Shown: positions 8,523-16,239 of the stretch, one piece after another
Layout: each line of letters starts with the position of its first letter
Numbering within the stretch: position 1 is the first letter of the stretch
Assembly (NCBI GenBank): GCA_913060515.1
Contig: CAJXRZ010000010.1
Location: 52,953 to 116,952 of the forward strand
Origin: an uncultured Pseudomonadota bacterium
GTDB lineage: Bacteria; Myxococcota_A; UBA796; CAJQPC01
Direction: 5' to 3'
Length of the DNA: 64,000 nt
Notes under the pieces: generated by a model
What the model was told of the DNA's origin: nothing
The model's input: the letters and a program-made list of their open reading frames with translations, nothing else
The model's database searches: none
Made by a program: the position numbers and the translations under genes

Positions 8523-10741
8523 CGCTTGCGCCCCCAGCCAAAGGTGGACTTGGGGGGCTCAGGCTCGGGCTTGGGTGGCTCCGGCAGCACGGCGCGGGGG
8601 CTGCGCATGTAGGGAATGGCCGCCTCTGCCGTGATGCGACCGACCGCCACCGCCTGCTGCAGCGCCTTGTCCAAGGTGAGCATGCCGACCCCACGCCCCC
8701 CTTCCATCAGCGAAGCCGCTTGATGCAGCTTGTTCTCACGGATCAGGTTCCGAATGGCCGAGGTCCCCACCATCATCTCAAAGACCGCGACGCGGGCCTG
8801 CGGGTCCGTCGCGGCGGGCAAGAGACGCTGGCTGACAACGCCCAGCAAGCCTGCAGCGAGCTGGGTGCGCACCTGGGCTTGGGCGTTGGGCGGGAAGACG
8901 TCGATGATGCGGTCGATGGCCTGGATGGCGTCGTTGCTGTGCAGGGTGGCCAGCACCAAGTGTCCCGTCTCCGCGGCGGTCAAGGCGGCGCCGATGGTCT
9001 CCAAATCCCGCATCTCACCCACCAGAATCACGTCCGGGTCTTGGCGCAGCACGTAGCGCAGAGCCTGGGCAAAGCTGCCGGTGTCCTGGCCGATCTCGCG
9101 CTGGTCCACCGTGGCCAAGTGCTCCCCGTGCACGTACTCGATGGGGTCCTCCACCGTCACGATGCGACAGGGCCGGCTGCGGTTGATGCGGTCCACCAGG
9201 CACGCCAAGGTGGTGCTCTTGCCCGAGCCGGTCGGTCCCACCACCAGCAGGAGTCCGTGGGGTCTGCTGCCCAACTCCAAGAGCGCAGGGGGTAGGCCCA
9301 GCTCCTCAGCCGAGGGCACCGCATCGTTGATGATGCGCAGGGAGGCGGCCATCTGACCACGCTGAAAATAGGCGTTCACCCTGAAGCGCTTGCCGCCGTC
9401 GATGGCCAGGGCAAAGTCCAGATCGCGCTCCAGCTCATAGCGGCTGCGCTGGGCCCCGCTCATCACCGAGAAGAGCAGCATGCGCATCTCCGCGACGCTC
9501 AAGGTGCGCTCTCCGATGGGCTGCAGCTTGCCCGCACGCCGCAAGATGGGAGGTCGACCCACACAGAGATGCAGGTCGCTGGCGCCCCGGGCAACCACCA
9601 GGTTGAGCAGCGCCTTCATGTCCATCTCGGTGCCGGTGCCCTCGGTGGTGGAGAAGGTCGCAGAGCCGGTGGCCATGCCTTGGGCGTGCAGCGCGAAGGC
9701 GTCCTTGTTGGTCGAGGCGGCCAGCCCAGCCTCGAAGGAGATCTTCTCCTCCTTCATCAGGTCCAAGAGGTCCCGGTTGAAGCTGCGCAGCTCCGGAGAA
9801 CGGCTGCCCGTGATCAGGTCCTGGAGGGCCTCGATGTCCTGTTTGGCCAGGAGCTTTCGGGCCGGAGGGGTGAGCGTGATGACCTCGCTGGAGAGCACAC
9901 GTCCCGAGCCGTCGGCCTTTGGAACCAAGCGCTGCGCGAGCACGCCGACCAGGGCCAGGGAGAGATCCAAAGCCAGCTGCTCCCTCTGATGAACGGGCAC
10001 GTAGGCCATCAGACGGCGGATGGACTGGGCGGCGTCGTGGGTGTGCAGAGTGGCCAAGACCAAGTGGCCTGTGAGGCTGGCCTGAAGGGCGACTTGAACG
10101 GTCTCGGCGTCCCGCAGCTCTCCCAGTACGATGACGTCGGGGGACTGGCGAACGACATGGCGCAGCGCGGTGTGGAAGCTCTCGGTGTCGCTGCCTACTT
10201 CTCGTTGGGTGACGCGCGCTTGGGCGTCCAGGTGCACAAACTCGATGGGATCTTCGATGGTGACGATGTGGCAGGCGCGCCCTTGGTTGATGCGGTTGAC
10301 CATGGCGGCCACCGTGGTGCTCTTGCCGGATCCCGTTGCCCCACACACCAGGACCAAACCACGTTGGGCATCGGCGAAGGATGCAACGGCAGGAGGGAGC
10401 CGCAGATCCTCGAGGTCCAGGTTCCCGCTCGGCACATGACGCGCCACAAGGCTCAAGGCCCCCCGGGAGCGAGAGAGGTTGATACGGAAACGCTCGCCGT
10501 GCAGGCTCAGCCCCAGGTCCGCATCCCCACTCTGGGCAAAGACTGCGCGCCGCGCCGGTGTCTTCAGGAGGCCCTCCGCAAACTCGGCCAAGAGCGCTGG
10601 CGGCGTGGGCTCCATCGACAAGGGACACATCTGACCGTGTACCCGAAGGGCGGGCGGTGCCCCTGCGCAGAGAAAGAGGTCGCTGGCCCCGTGGGCACGC
10701 ATCTGACCCAGGAGTTCGGGGATTGGGGGGTGAGCTTGCAT
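8519..10741 (-). CDS. Tandem PilT-PilT ATPase (two complete motor domains)
   Basis: A 740-residue protein with two consecutive PilT-type ATPases. The first (about 1-345) starts with GASDLFLCAG and has Walker A GATGSGKST (134-142), TIEDPIEFVH, Walker B VIVLGELRD (203-211) and TLHTHDAAQS; its AIRNLIRE region is lost (ARKLLAKQD, 294-302). The second (about 374-712) has GASDLHLCVG, Walker A GPTGSGKST (502-510), TVEDPIEYVH, Walker B VILVGEMRD (571-579), TLHSNDAIQAIDR and a perfect AIRNLIRE (662-669). The C-terminus is a Pro/Glu/Lys tail. PilT normally works as a homohexamer, so a fused dimer implies a fixed 1:1 arrangement of two unlike subunits. The first gene of the minus-strand cluster, with only 46 bases to the divergent lipoprotein gene. 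Confidence 0.92.
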   Translation of the reverse strand: MQAHPPIPELLGQMRAHGASDLFLCAGAPPALRVHGQMCPLSMEPTPPALLAEFAEGLLKTPARRAVFAQSGDADLGLSLHGERFRINLSRSRGALSLVARHVPSGNLDLEDLRLPPAVASFADAQRGLVLVCGATGSGKSTTVAAMVNRINQGRACHIVTIEDPIEFVHLDAQARVTQREVGSDTESFHTALRHVVRQSPDVIVLGELRDAETVQVALQASLTGHLVLATLHTHDAAQSIRRLMAYVPVHQREQLALDLSLALVGVLAQRLVPKADGSGRVLSSEVITLTPPARKLLAKQDIEALQDLITGSRSPELRSFNRDLLDLMKEEKISFEAGLAASTNKDAFALHAQGMATGSATFSTTEGTGTEMDMKALLNLVVARGASDLHLCVGRPPILRRAGKLQPIGERTLSVAEMRMLLFSVMSGAQRSRYELERDLDFALAIDGGKRFRVNAYFQRGQMAASLRIINDAVPSAEELGLPPALLELGSRPHGLLLVVGPTGSGKSTTLACLVDRINRSRPCRIVTVEDPIEYVHGEHLATVDQREIGQDTGSFAQALRYVLRQDPDVILVGEMRDLETIGAALTAAETGHLVLATLHSNDAIQAIDRIIDVFPPNAQAQVRTQLAAGLLGVVSQRLLPAATDPQARVAVFEMMVGTSAIRNLIRENKLHQAASLMEGGRGVGMLTLDKALQQAVAVGRITAEAAIPYMRSPRAVLPEPPKPEPEPPKSTFGWGRKR

Positions 10742-10787
10742 GGGCCCAGTGTAGGCCAGAGTCCCCGCTATGCATTAGCCTTGAAAC

Positions 10788-12086
10788 ATGCTCCTGCTCC
10801 TGATCGCCTGCAACAGCTCCTTCTACGACCGTGTCGTCGTCGAGGGCACCGTGGCCAGTCAGTCCCTGGGCAAGCAGCCCGCCTCGGCTGGCGATCTGGA
10901 CGGCGATGGAATCGGCGATCTGGCGGTGCGCGACCGGCAGGGCACTCTGGTCTTCTCCGGCGCCTCCTTCTTGCTCCAAGAAGCGCCCACCGTCGACGAC
11001 GCCCTGGCGCGCTTGCCCATGCCAGAGGGCCTGTCCTTCGAGAACACCACCCAACAGATCGGTGAGATCCACAGCATCGGCGACGTGAACGGAGACGGTG
11101 TAGACGAGCTGGTGGACGCCATCGGCTGCCGGAGTCCGGAGCTCTGCGGAACACAGGCCTGGGTTCGTGTCTACGACGGGGCCAGCGTTGGAGCAGGAAG
11201 TCCCCAAGCCCTCTGGACGCAAGCGCTCGAGGAGCCGGTGAACTTGGCCATCGACGTGGGCCAGTTCAGCCCGGACGACCTGCCGGTCCTGGCCATTACC
11301 ACCCGCAAGAGCGCCTGGGTCGTGCGCGGGGAAGACCTCAGTGAGTGGGCACCATTCGAGCGCTCCACAATCGACGGCCCCCACGCCGATGTCACCTTCG
11401 CGGACTTGGATGGAGACGGATTGGACGAGCTGGTGCTCGGTCAGCCCGAGGCCACGGGAGGCGGCCGGGTCAGGGTCTACCAGTGGACTGGAACGGAGCG
11501 TCGACCCGACCCGCTGCACACCATCATCGGCCCCGAAGAGGCCTGGTTTGGGGTGCGCGTCGCCTCGGGCGATCTGGACCACCAAGGCGAGCAGGATCTT
11601 CTGATCTCCGGCGCGCCTTTCGGCGAGGAGGGAGACGCGCCGGAGATGATGTGGCACGTCAGCGGGGAGACCTTGGAGATGGACGGCAGCCGAACGGAGA
11701 TCACGGGAAGCTCCGATTCCAGCTTCAACCCATTGAAACAGACCGATCTCCAGGGAAACATCGGCCTCTTCGGCCACAGCCTGGACACCTGTGAGGACTT
11801 GGATGGAGACGGATTGACCGATCTGGTCTTCGCCGCCCGTCCCAACCGCGCGACCTTGGTTGGCACCCGAGACGGTCGAATTCTGGGTCTCTCTTCCGAG
11901 GACAGCAGCGCCTCCTTCTTGATCTGGCAGCACTCCCAGCGGGCCGGCTGGCTGCTCTACGTCGCCTGTCTGGGCGACCTGGACGGCGACGGACTGGGAG
12001 AGGTCTTGGTTGGCTCTCCAGGCACCCTTCAAGTCGATGAGGACGGGGCCGGCGAGTTCTGGGTCCTGCGCACGAGCAAGCCATGA
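10788..12086 (+). CDS. FG-GAP repeat lipoprotein
   Basis: A 432-residue lipoprotein with an extremely short leader (MLLLLIAC, Cys8). The mature part is built from FG-GAP/integrin-like calcium-binding repeats: GDLDGDGIGDLAV, GDVNGDGVDELV, ADLDGDGLDELVLG, EDLDGDGLTDLVFA and GDLDGDGLGEVLVG. The repeats are expected to form a beta-propeller exposed on the cell surface or in the periplasm. It is the first plus-strand gene after the divergent pilT cluster, and its stop overlaps the next start (ATGA at 12083-12086). Confidence 0.8.
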   Translation: MLLLLIACNSSFYDRVVVEGTVASQSLGKQPASAGDLDGDGIGDLAVRDRQGTLVFSGASFLLQEAPTVDDALARLPMPEGLSFENTTQQIGEIHSIGDVNGDGVDELVDAIGCRSPELCGTQAWVRVYDGASVGAGSPQALWTQALEEPVNLAIDVGQFSPDDLPVLAITTRKSAWVVRGEDLSEWAPFERSTIDGPHADVTFADLDGDGLDELVLGQPEATGGGRVRVYQWTGTERRPDPLHTIIGPEEAWFGVRVASGDLDHQGEQDLLISGAPFGEEGDAPEMMWHVSGETLEMDGSRTEITGSSDSSFNPLKQTDLQGNIGLFGHSLDTCEDLDGDGLTDLVFAARPNRATLVGTRDGRILGLSSEDSSASFLIWQHSQRAGWLLYVACLGDLDGDGLGEVLVGSPGTLQVDEDGAGEFWVLRTSKP

Positions 12087-13198
12087 TGGGACTGTTCTGG
12101 CTGGCGTCCATGGCCTGCACACCCAACCAAGCCCCCTTGGCGTCCTTTGAAGATGCCCGGGTCGGCGACCGCATGGTTTGGACCTACACCCGTCACCGCG
12201 AAGACTTCCGCAAGGGCTGGAAGGAGCTCCAGGTGCTCGATGCCAACATCCTGCTCGAGCTGGAAGTTGTGGCCTTGGAGGAGGAACGGGTCTGGCTACG
12301 CCTGCGCGCCAACGACGCAGATGGGGTGCGGCTGAGTCATCCAGCCTTGGCCCAAGACCTGCTGATTCCAGTGGAGCGCGTTCCAGCCACCGAGCGCAAC
12401 TTGGCGTCCATTGACGGCCGCATCGACGCACCGGGCGGCACCTTCCGCTACACCACCCTGCGCGAGGACGGACGTCCTCAGGGCGGCTGGTTGCGCACCG
12501 AGGGCTGGGCGCGGGCCGAGGGCCCCCTCTACCTGAGCGACGGCCTGCTGCTGCTCGAGCGCACCAGTTCCAGCGAGAACAAGATCCTGGACGAGCAGCG
12601 TCTGGAGATCCAAGGCATCGCCCCGGGCCAGAGTGGGGACGGCGAAGTTCCAGAAGGCCTGCAGCTGCTGGTCCCAGGCTCCTGGCACGTCGAGGGCCGC
12701 TGGACCCAAGACGGCCTGGTCGCCACGCGCTCCGAGCAGACACTGCGGGGCGCGACCCTGGTGCAGACCCGCGCCACCTACCGGCCCGCAGACAATGGCG
12801 CCGCGAGCAGCAACGACTGCTTGCAGGTCGACATCGACGTGGTTTGCCGCGACGCCCTCCCCCAGAGCGTCACCATGACCTTGCTGCCCGAGGTGCTGAT
12901 GGACCTGGCCACACGGGCAACCGAAGCACCCGCCCAGGGTGGGCTTCGCCTGCAACACCCCACCAAAGCTGGCCCGGTCGAGGTCAGAGTGCTCACCCTC
13001 CCAGACAGCTCCTTCCTAGACGGAGAGGAGGTTGGAGGGGAACAGTCGCTGGCCTTTGCGACCCAGCCCACGACCCTCCCCGGCCTCTACTTCCCCAGAG
13101 CCTTGGATCCCTTGGAGGAGACCCACCGCTTTCCCCAATCTGCGCGCGCCCTGGACACCCGAGCAGCGCTTTGGGCTTGGTCAGAAAAAGAGCCCTGA
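12083..13198 (+). CDS. Predicted lipoprotein of unknown function
   Basis: A 371-residue protein with leader MMGLFWLASMAC (Cys12; no charged n-region). The mature part starts with a segment rich in beta-strand propensity (VGDRMVWTYTRHREDFRKGW) and later contains a stretch CLQVDIDVVCRDALP with two cysteines. I recognise no family. The ATG overlaps the stop of the FG-GAP lipoprotein by four bases, so both are probably produced from one transcript and may form a surface pair. Confidence 0.6.
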   Translation: MMGLFWLASMACTPNQAPLASFEDARVGDRMVWTYTRHREDFRKGWKELQVLDANILLELEVVALEEERVWLRLRANDADGVRLSHPALAQDLLIPVERVPATERNLASIDGRIDAPGGTFRYTTLREDGRPQGGWLRTEGWARAEGPLYLSDGLLLLERTSSSENKILDEQRLEIQGIAPGQSGDGEVPEGLQLLVPGSWHVEGRWTQDGLVATRSEQTLRGATLVQTRATYRPADNGAASSNDCLQVDIDVVCRDALPQSVTMTLLPEVLMDLATRATEAPAQGGLRLQHPTKAGPVEVRVLTLPDSSFLDGEEVGGEQSLAFATQPTTLPGLYFPRALDPLEETHRFPQSARALDTRAALWAWSEKEP

Positions 13199-13264
13199 AA
13201 TCAAAAGAGAGATGTGTGGAACTCTTCACTTGCATTCCTCTTACTTGAGCGGGAAGATTTCCGC

Positions 13265-13645
13265 GTGCAACTCACCGTGCTGGTACTGGATCGCGACCCC
13301 CTGCTCCTTCAGAGCGTGGGCAGGATCCTGCGTCCACATCGGGTGCTACAGGCCACCGGCGGTCTCCTGGGCCTGACCTACCTGCGCAGCGGACAGCGCG
13401 TGGATGGCGTATTGGCGGGCGTGGACTTGGGCGGTCTCACTGGACCCGAGGTCTTGATGGAGCTCAGCCTGGAGTACCCGGAGCTGGCGACGCGCTTCGC
13501 GTTCATGGCGCCACACTCCGCAATGCTGGCCTCGGAAGGGGTGCCAATCCTGGGCCGCCCCCCGAACCCAGAGGCCCTGCGCGCCTGGACCGCCACCCTG
13601 CGGCGGGAGGATCCTCGAGTCCAGAATCGGCGCCTGTACTCCTGA
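13265..13645 (+). CDS. Degenerate response-regulator receiver (pseudo-receiver)
   Basis: A 126-residue single receiver-like domain. I chose the GTG at 13265 because a GGGAAG precedes it by 8 bases and the domain starts directly with QLTVLVLDRDPLLLQSV; an ATG at 13214 would add 17 unlikely residues. The acidic pocket (LDRD) is present, but the segment equivalent to the phospho-acceptor, normally LLDxxMP, reads VLAGVDLGG, so the Asp is Gly (about residue 52). The conserved Lys of the LxKP motif is Arg (LGRPPNPEAL). It is therefore unlikely to be phosphorylated conventionally and may be a protein-binding module. The kinase gene follows within 5 bases. Confidence 0.6.
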   Translation: MQLTVLVLDRDPLLLQSVGRILRPHRVLQATGGLLGLTYLRSGQRVDGVLAGVDLGGLTGPEVLMELSLEYPELATRFAFMAPHSAMLASEGVPILGRPPNPEALRAWTATLRREDPRVQNRRLYS

Positions 13646-13649
13646 TAGA

Positions 13650-15406
13650 ATGAGCGCCACGACTCCTTCTGGATTGGGGCAGGCACCGTTCAACACATCC
13701 TGACCGACCCTTCGGGCCGACAGGTCCGCCTACTGGCGCCTCTTGGGCGTGGTGGCTTTGGTGCGGTCTATTTGGCAGAGGTGCGTACGCCCGATGGGCT
13801 GATGCACAAACAGGCCATCAAGCTGATGCACGCCGACCTGGAGCTGGACGAAGACTTGGCGGCGCGCGCCCGAGACGAGGCGCGCCTGATGTCTCAGCTA
13901 CACCACGACCATGTGGTCGCAGTACACGCCCTGACCAAGCTAGAGGACCGCTGGGCGGTGTTCATGGAGTACGTCCAGGGCATCGACGCGGGCGCTCTGC
14001 TGGCCTCGTGCGAAGGAGGGCTGCCCCCAAAGGTGGCCGTCGCCATGATCGAGCGGGCCTGTGCAGCGCTGGATGCAGCGTGGAATCAGCCCTCCCCCGA
14101 CACTGGCCGGCCGCTCCGTGTCGTGCACCGCGACCTCAAGCCCGCCAACCTGATGCTGAGCGTCGAGGGCAGCCTGAAGGTCATGGACTTTGGCGTGGCC
14201 CGGGCGGACTTTGACCGAGAGGCCCAGACCCAATCGACCCAGTACGGAACGGGCCGCTACATGGCGCCCGAGCGCTGGCTGCACATCCGCGCCGAGCACG
14301 CCAGCGACGTGTACGCCCTGGGTGTGACCCTCTACGAGATGCTCTCTGGTCTGCGCTTCGAGCGCATGCCGCTGGCGCCGGCCAACTTTGACCGCAAGCT
14401 CGAAGAGATGCTGGCGGCCATCCCGCCACAGCAGGACCCCCAAGGGCGCGTCGCTCAAGTGCTGCGAGGGATGCTGGCTTTTGAAGAGGAGGCTCGGCCA
14501 AGCGCGGCCCAAGCCATGGATGCGCTGGACGAGCTGGCCGAAGGACTCAGCGGGCCAAGCCTGCGCCGCTATGCCCGCGCCGTGGTCCCTCCGCTGCTCA
14601 AGGCGCGCCAGCAAGAGCTGCTGGCCGACTCGGTGGTCTGGCCAGGCGGCTCTCCGATCACGCCGACTCCCGGGGTCCCAAACCCCGTCTCTGCAGCCAA
14701 TTCAGGCCCGACGGCTGAGACCCGGGCCGAGCCGAGCAACCCGATTGTGGCGCCTGCGCCTGAGAAGATCTCCGGGCCGGAGTTCTTCCAGGACTCCGAG
14801 ACCGTGGAGGAGCCTGAGAAGAGCCTGCTGCTGCCAGCGATTGGCGGGATTGGCTTGGGCCTGGCCTTGGTGGCGGGTGGGTTGTTTTGGTTGGCAGGAG
14901 ACAAGACGGAGCCGCAGCCGGAGCCCACCGTGGACGTGGCCCAGATCACTGAGCCGGTGCCCGAAGCGGAGCCCGAGGAGCAGCTGGTTGAGCCAACACC
15001 GGAGCTGGAGTTGGAGCCCGAGGTGGCCGAGGTGGCCGAGCCGAAGCGCGAACGGGGGCCCAAGGGCAACGGCGGCAAGACTGCGGACCCCCCGCCTGTC
15101 GATTCTCCCAGAGATCCGGTGGTCCAGGAGCCCGAACCCGAAAAGCAGACCCTGGTCGTTGAGAAGGAACAGCCCAAGGCGCCTGTCGCCAAAGAGCGCT
15201 TCAACGTTAAGTTTTCAGCGGACCCCATGAACGGAAGCGTGAGCTACAAAGGACAGAGCGCAGGAATTTTTGAGACCCTCCCCTTGGAGGAGGGCACCCA
15301 CACGCTGACCTGGCGGTGGGAGGATGGAAAGACCTTGAGCTGCTCGGTGCGAGCAGCAGAAGGCAAGCAAGTAAAGTTCGATAGCAACTCGGAGAAGTGC
15401 AAATGA
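13650..15406 (+). CDS. Membrane Ser/Thr protein kinase with C-terminal extracytoplasmic domain (start region frame problem)
   Basis: A Pkn-type kinase. The main frame encodes LLAPLGRGGFGAVYLAE (glycine loop, about 13730-13780), the lysine motif QAIKLMH, the catalytic loop HRDLKPANLML, MDFGVAR and YMAPERW, so it looks active. A single membrane helix follows (LLLPAIGGIGLGLALVAGGLFWLAG), then a long Pro/Glu-rich linker and a C-terminal PEGA-like domain. No ATG, GTG or TTG precedes the glycine loop in this frame after the TAG at 13646-13648. An ATG at 13650 in another frame gives MSATTPSGLG and enters the kinase frame if one base is added in the G run at 13676-13679. The true start is thus an indel, a slip or a non-AUG codon. 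Its stop overlaps the next gene. Confidence 0.8.
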
Positions 15407-16239
15407 TTTGGTTGTTGGCGGTGGGGGTTGGGCAGGCTCAAGAGTGCCCAGAGATGGACATCGATCAGCAGGCGGAGCGCGCGGTTGTTGCGCTCACGGA
15501 TGCGGACTTCAAGCTGGCTGGACGCTTGGCAGACGACGGGCTCTCGGCGCTCTCTTGCGCCAAGCGCGTCGTCGACGGCGAGGACTTGGCCACCCTCTGG
15601 CAGGTCAAGGGTGCAGTGGCCGTGTACACCGGTCAGACCACCCAGGGTGAGGAGTGGATGGCCCAAGCGGCCGCGGTGAACCCCTACTGGTTCAACGAGC
15701 GCTTGGGTGCCCCGGTTCAAGAGGTGTGGACCGCTCAGGTCGAAGCGCTGGCCAACCCCGCCAGCCTGACCGTGTGGCCCTTGCCAGATGGATCCACCCT
15801 CTACGTGGACGGCCGCCCCCAACGACAGGCCAAGCTGGAGCTCTTCGCCGGCACGCACCTGGTGCAAGTCGCCGAAGGTGCCGAGGTGCTCTACGCCGAA
15901 GAGGTGACCTTGAGCGCCTCGCAGACCAGCCGGGTCGAGACCGGATTGGCTGAGCCCACTCTGGACGCTCCACCTCGCTGGCCATGGCTGGTGGCTGGCG
16001 GCGCAGGTCTGGCTGGCGCCGGCGTGAGCTACGGCATCGCCTACGGTCTGAACGACGACATGGTGGCGGCCGCAGACGCCGCAGACCCCGATCGCTTGGC
16101 CGGTTTGCGGCAGCAACAGGTGACATGGGGCTACATTGCCGCACCGGCCTTTGCCGTCGTCGGCCTGGGCACTGCCAGCTACGGTTTGGTACGTCGCCAA
16201 AGGGCGATAGAGAAGATGGAAGCGGAGCGCACCGAGTGA
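15403..16239 (+). CDS. Exported PEGA-domain membrane protein
   Basis: A 278-residue protein. I chose the ATG at 15403, which overlaps the kinase TGA (ATGA) and has GGAGAAG about six bases upstream; a GTG two codons earlier is the alternative. It has a short signal (MIWLLAVGVGQAQ), a region resembling tetratricopeptide-like helices (about 20-115), a PEGA-type beta domain (SLTVWPLPDGSTLYVDG, about 118-165) and two C-terminal hydrophobic segments (WPWLVAGGAGLAGAGVSYGIAYG and GYIAAPAFAVVGLGTASYGLV). PEGA proteins often accompany bacterial Ser/Thr kinases. Position and overlap suggest a partner of the kinase or of the SPFH proteins downstream. Confidence 0.7.
   Translation: MIWLLAVGVGQAQECPEMDIDQQAERAVVALTDADFKLAGRLADDGLSALSCAKRVVDGEDLATLWQVKGAVAVYTGQTTQGEEWMAQAAAVNPYWFNERLGAPVQEVWTAQVEALANPASLTVWPLPDGSTLYVDGRPQRQAKLELFAGTHLVQVAEGAEVLYAEEVTLSASQTSRVETGLAEPTLDAPPRWPWLVAGGAGLAGAGVSYGIAYGLNDDMVAAADAADPDRLAGLRQQQVTWGYIAAPAFAVVGLGTASYGLVRRQRAIEKMEAERTE

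Noticed and set aside
7335..8612. 425-codon plus-strand frame
   Set aside because: Antisense to the transporter gene, composition biased to Gln/Gly/Asp; no domain.
9435..12743. 1,102-codon open frame on the minus strand
   Set aside because: It crosses the tandem-PilT gene and two lipoprotein genes antisense; low-complexity Arg/Pro/Gly composition is typical of shadow frames in GC-rich DNA, and the genes it overlaps have clear domains.
15984..16235. 84-codon upstream extension of the first SPFH gene
   Set aside because: It overlaps the PEGA gene completely; the GTGA junction at 16236 and a membrane-protein N-terminus fit better.
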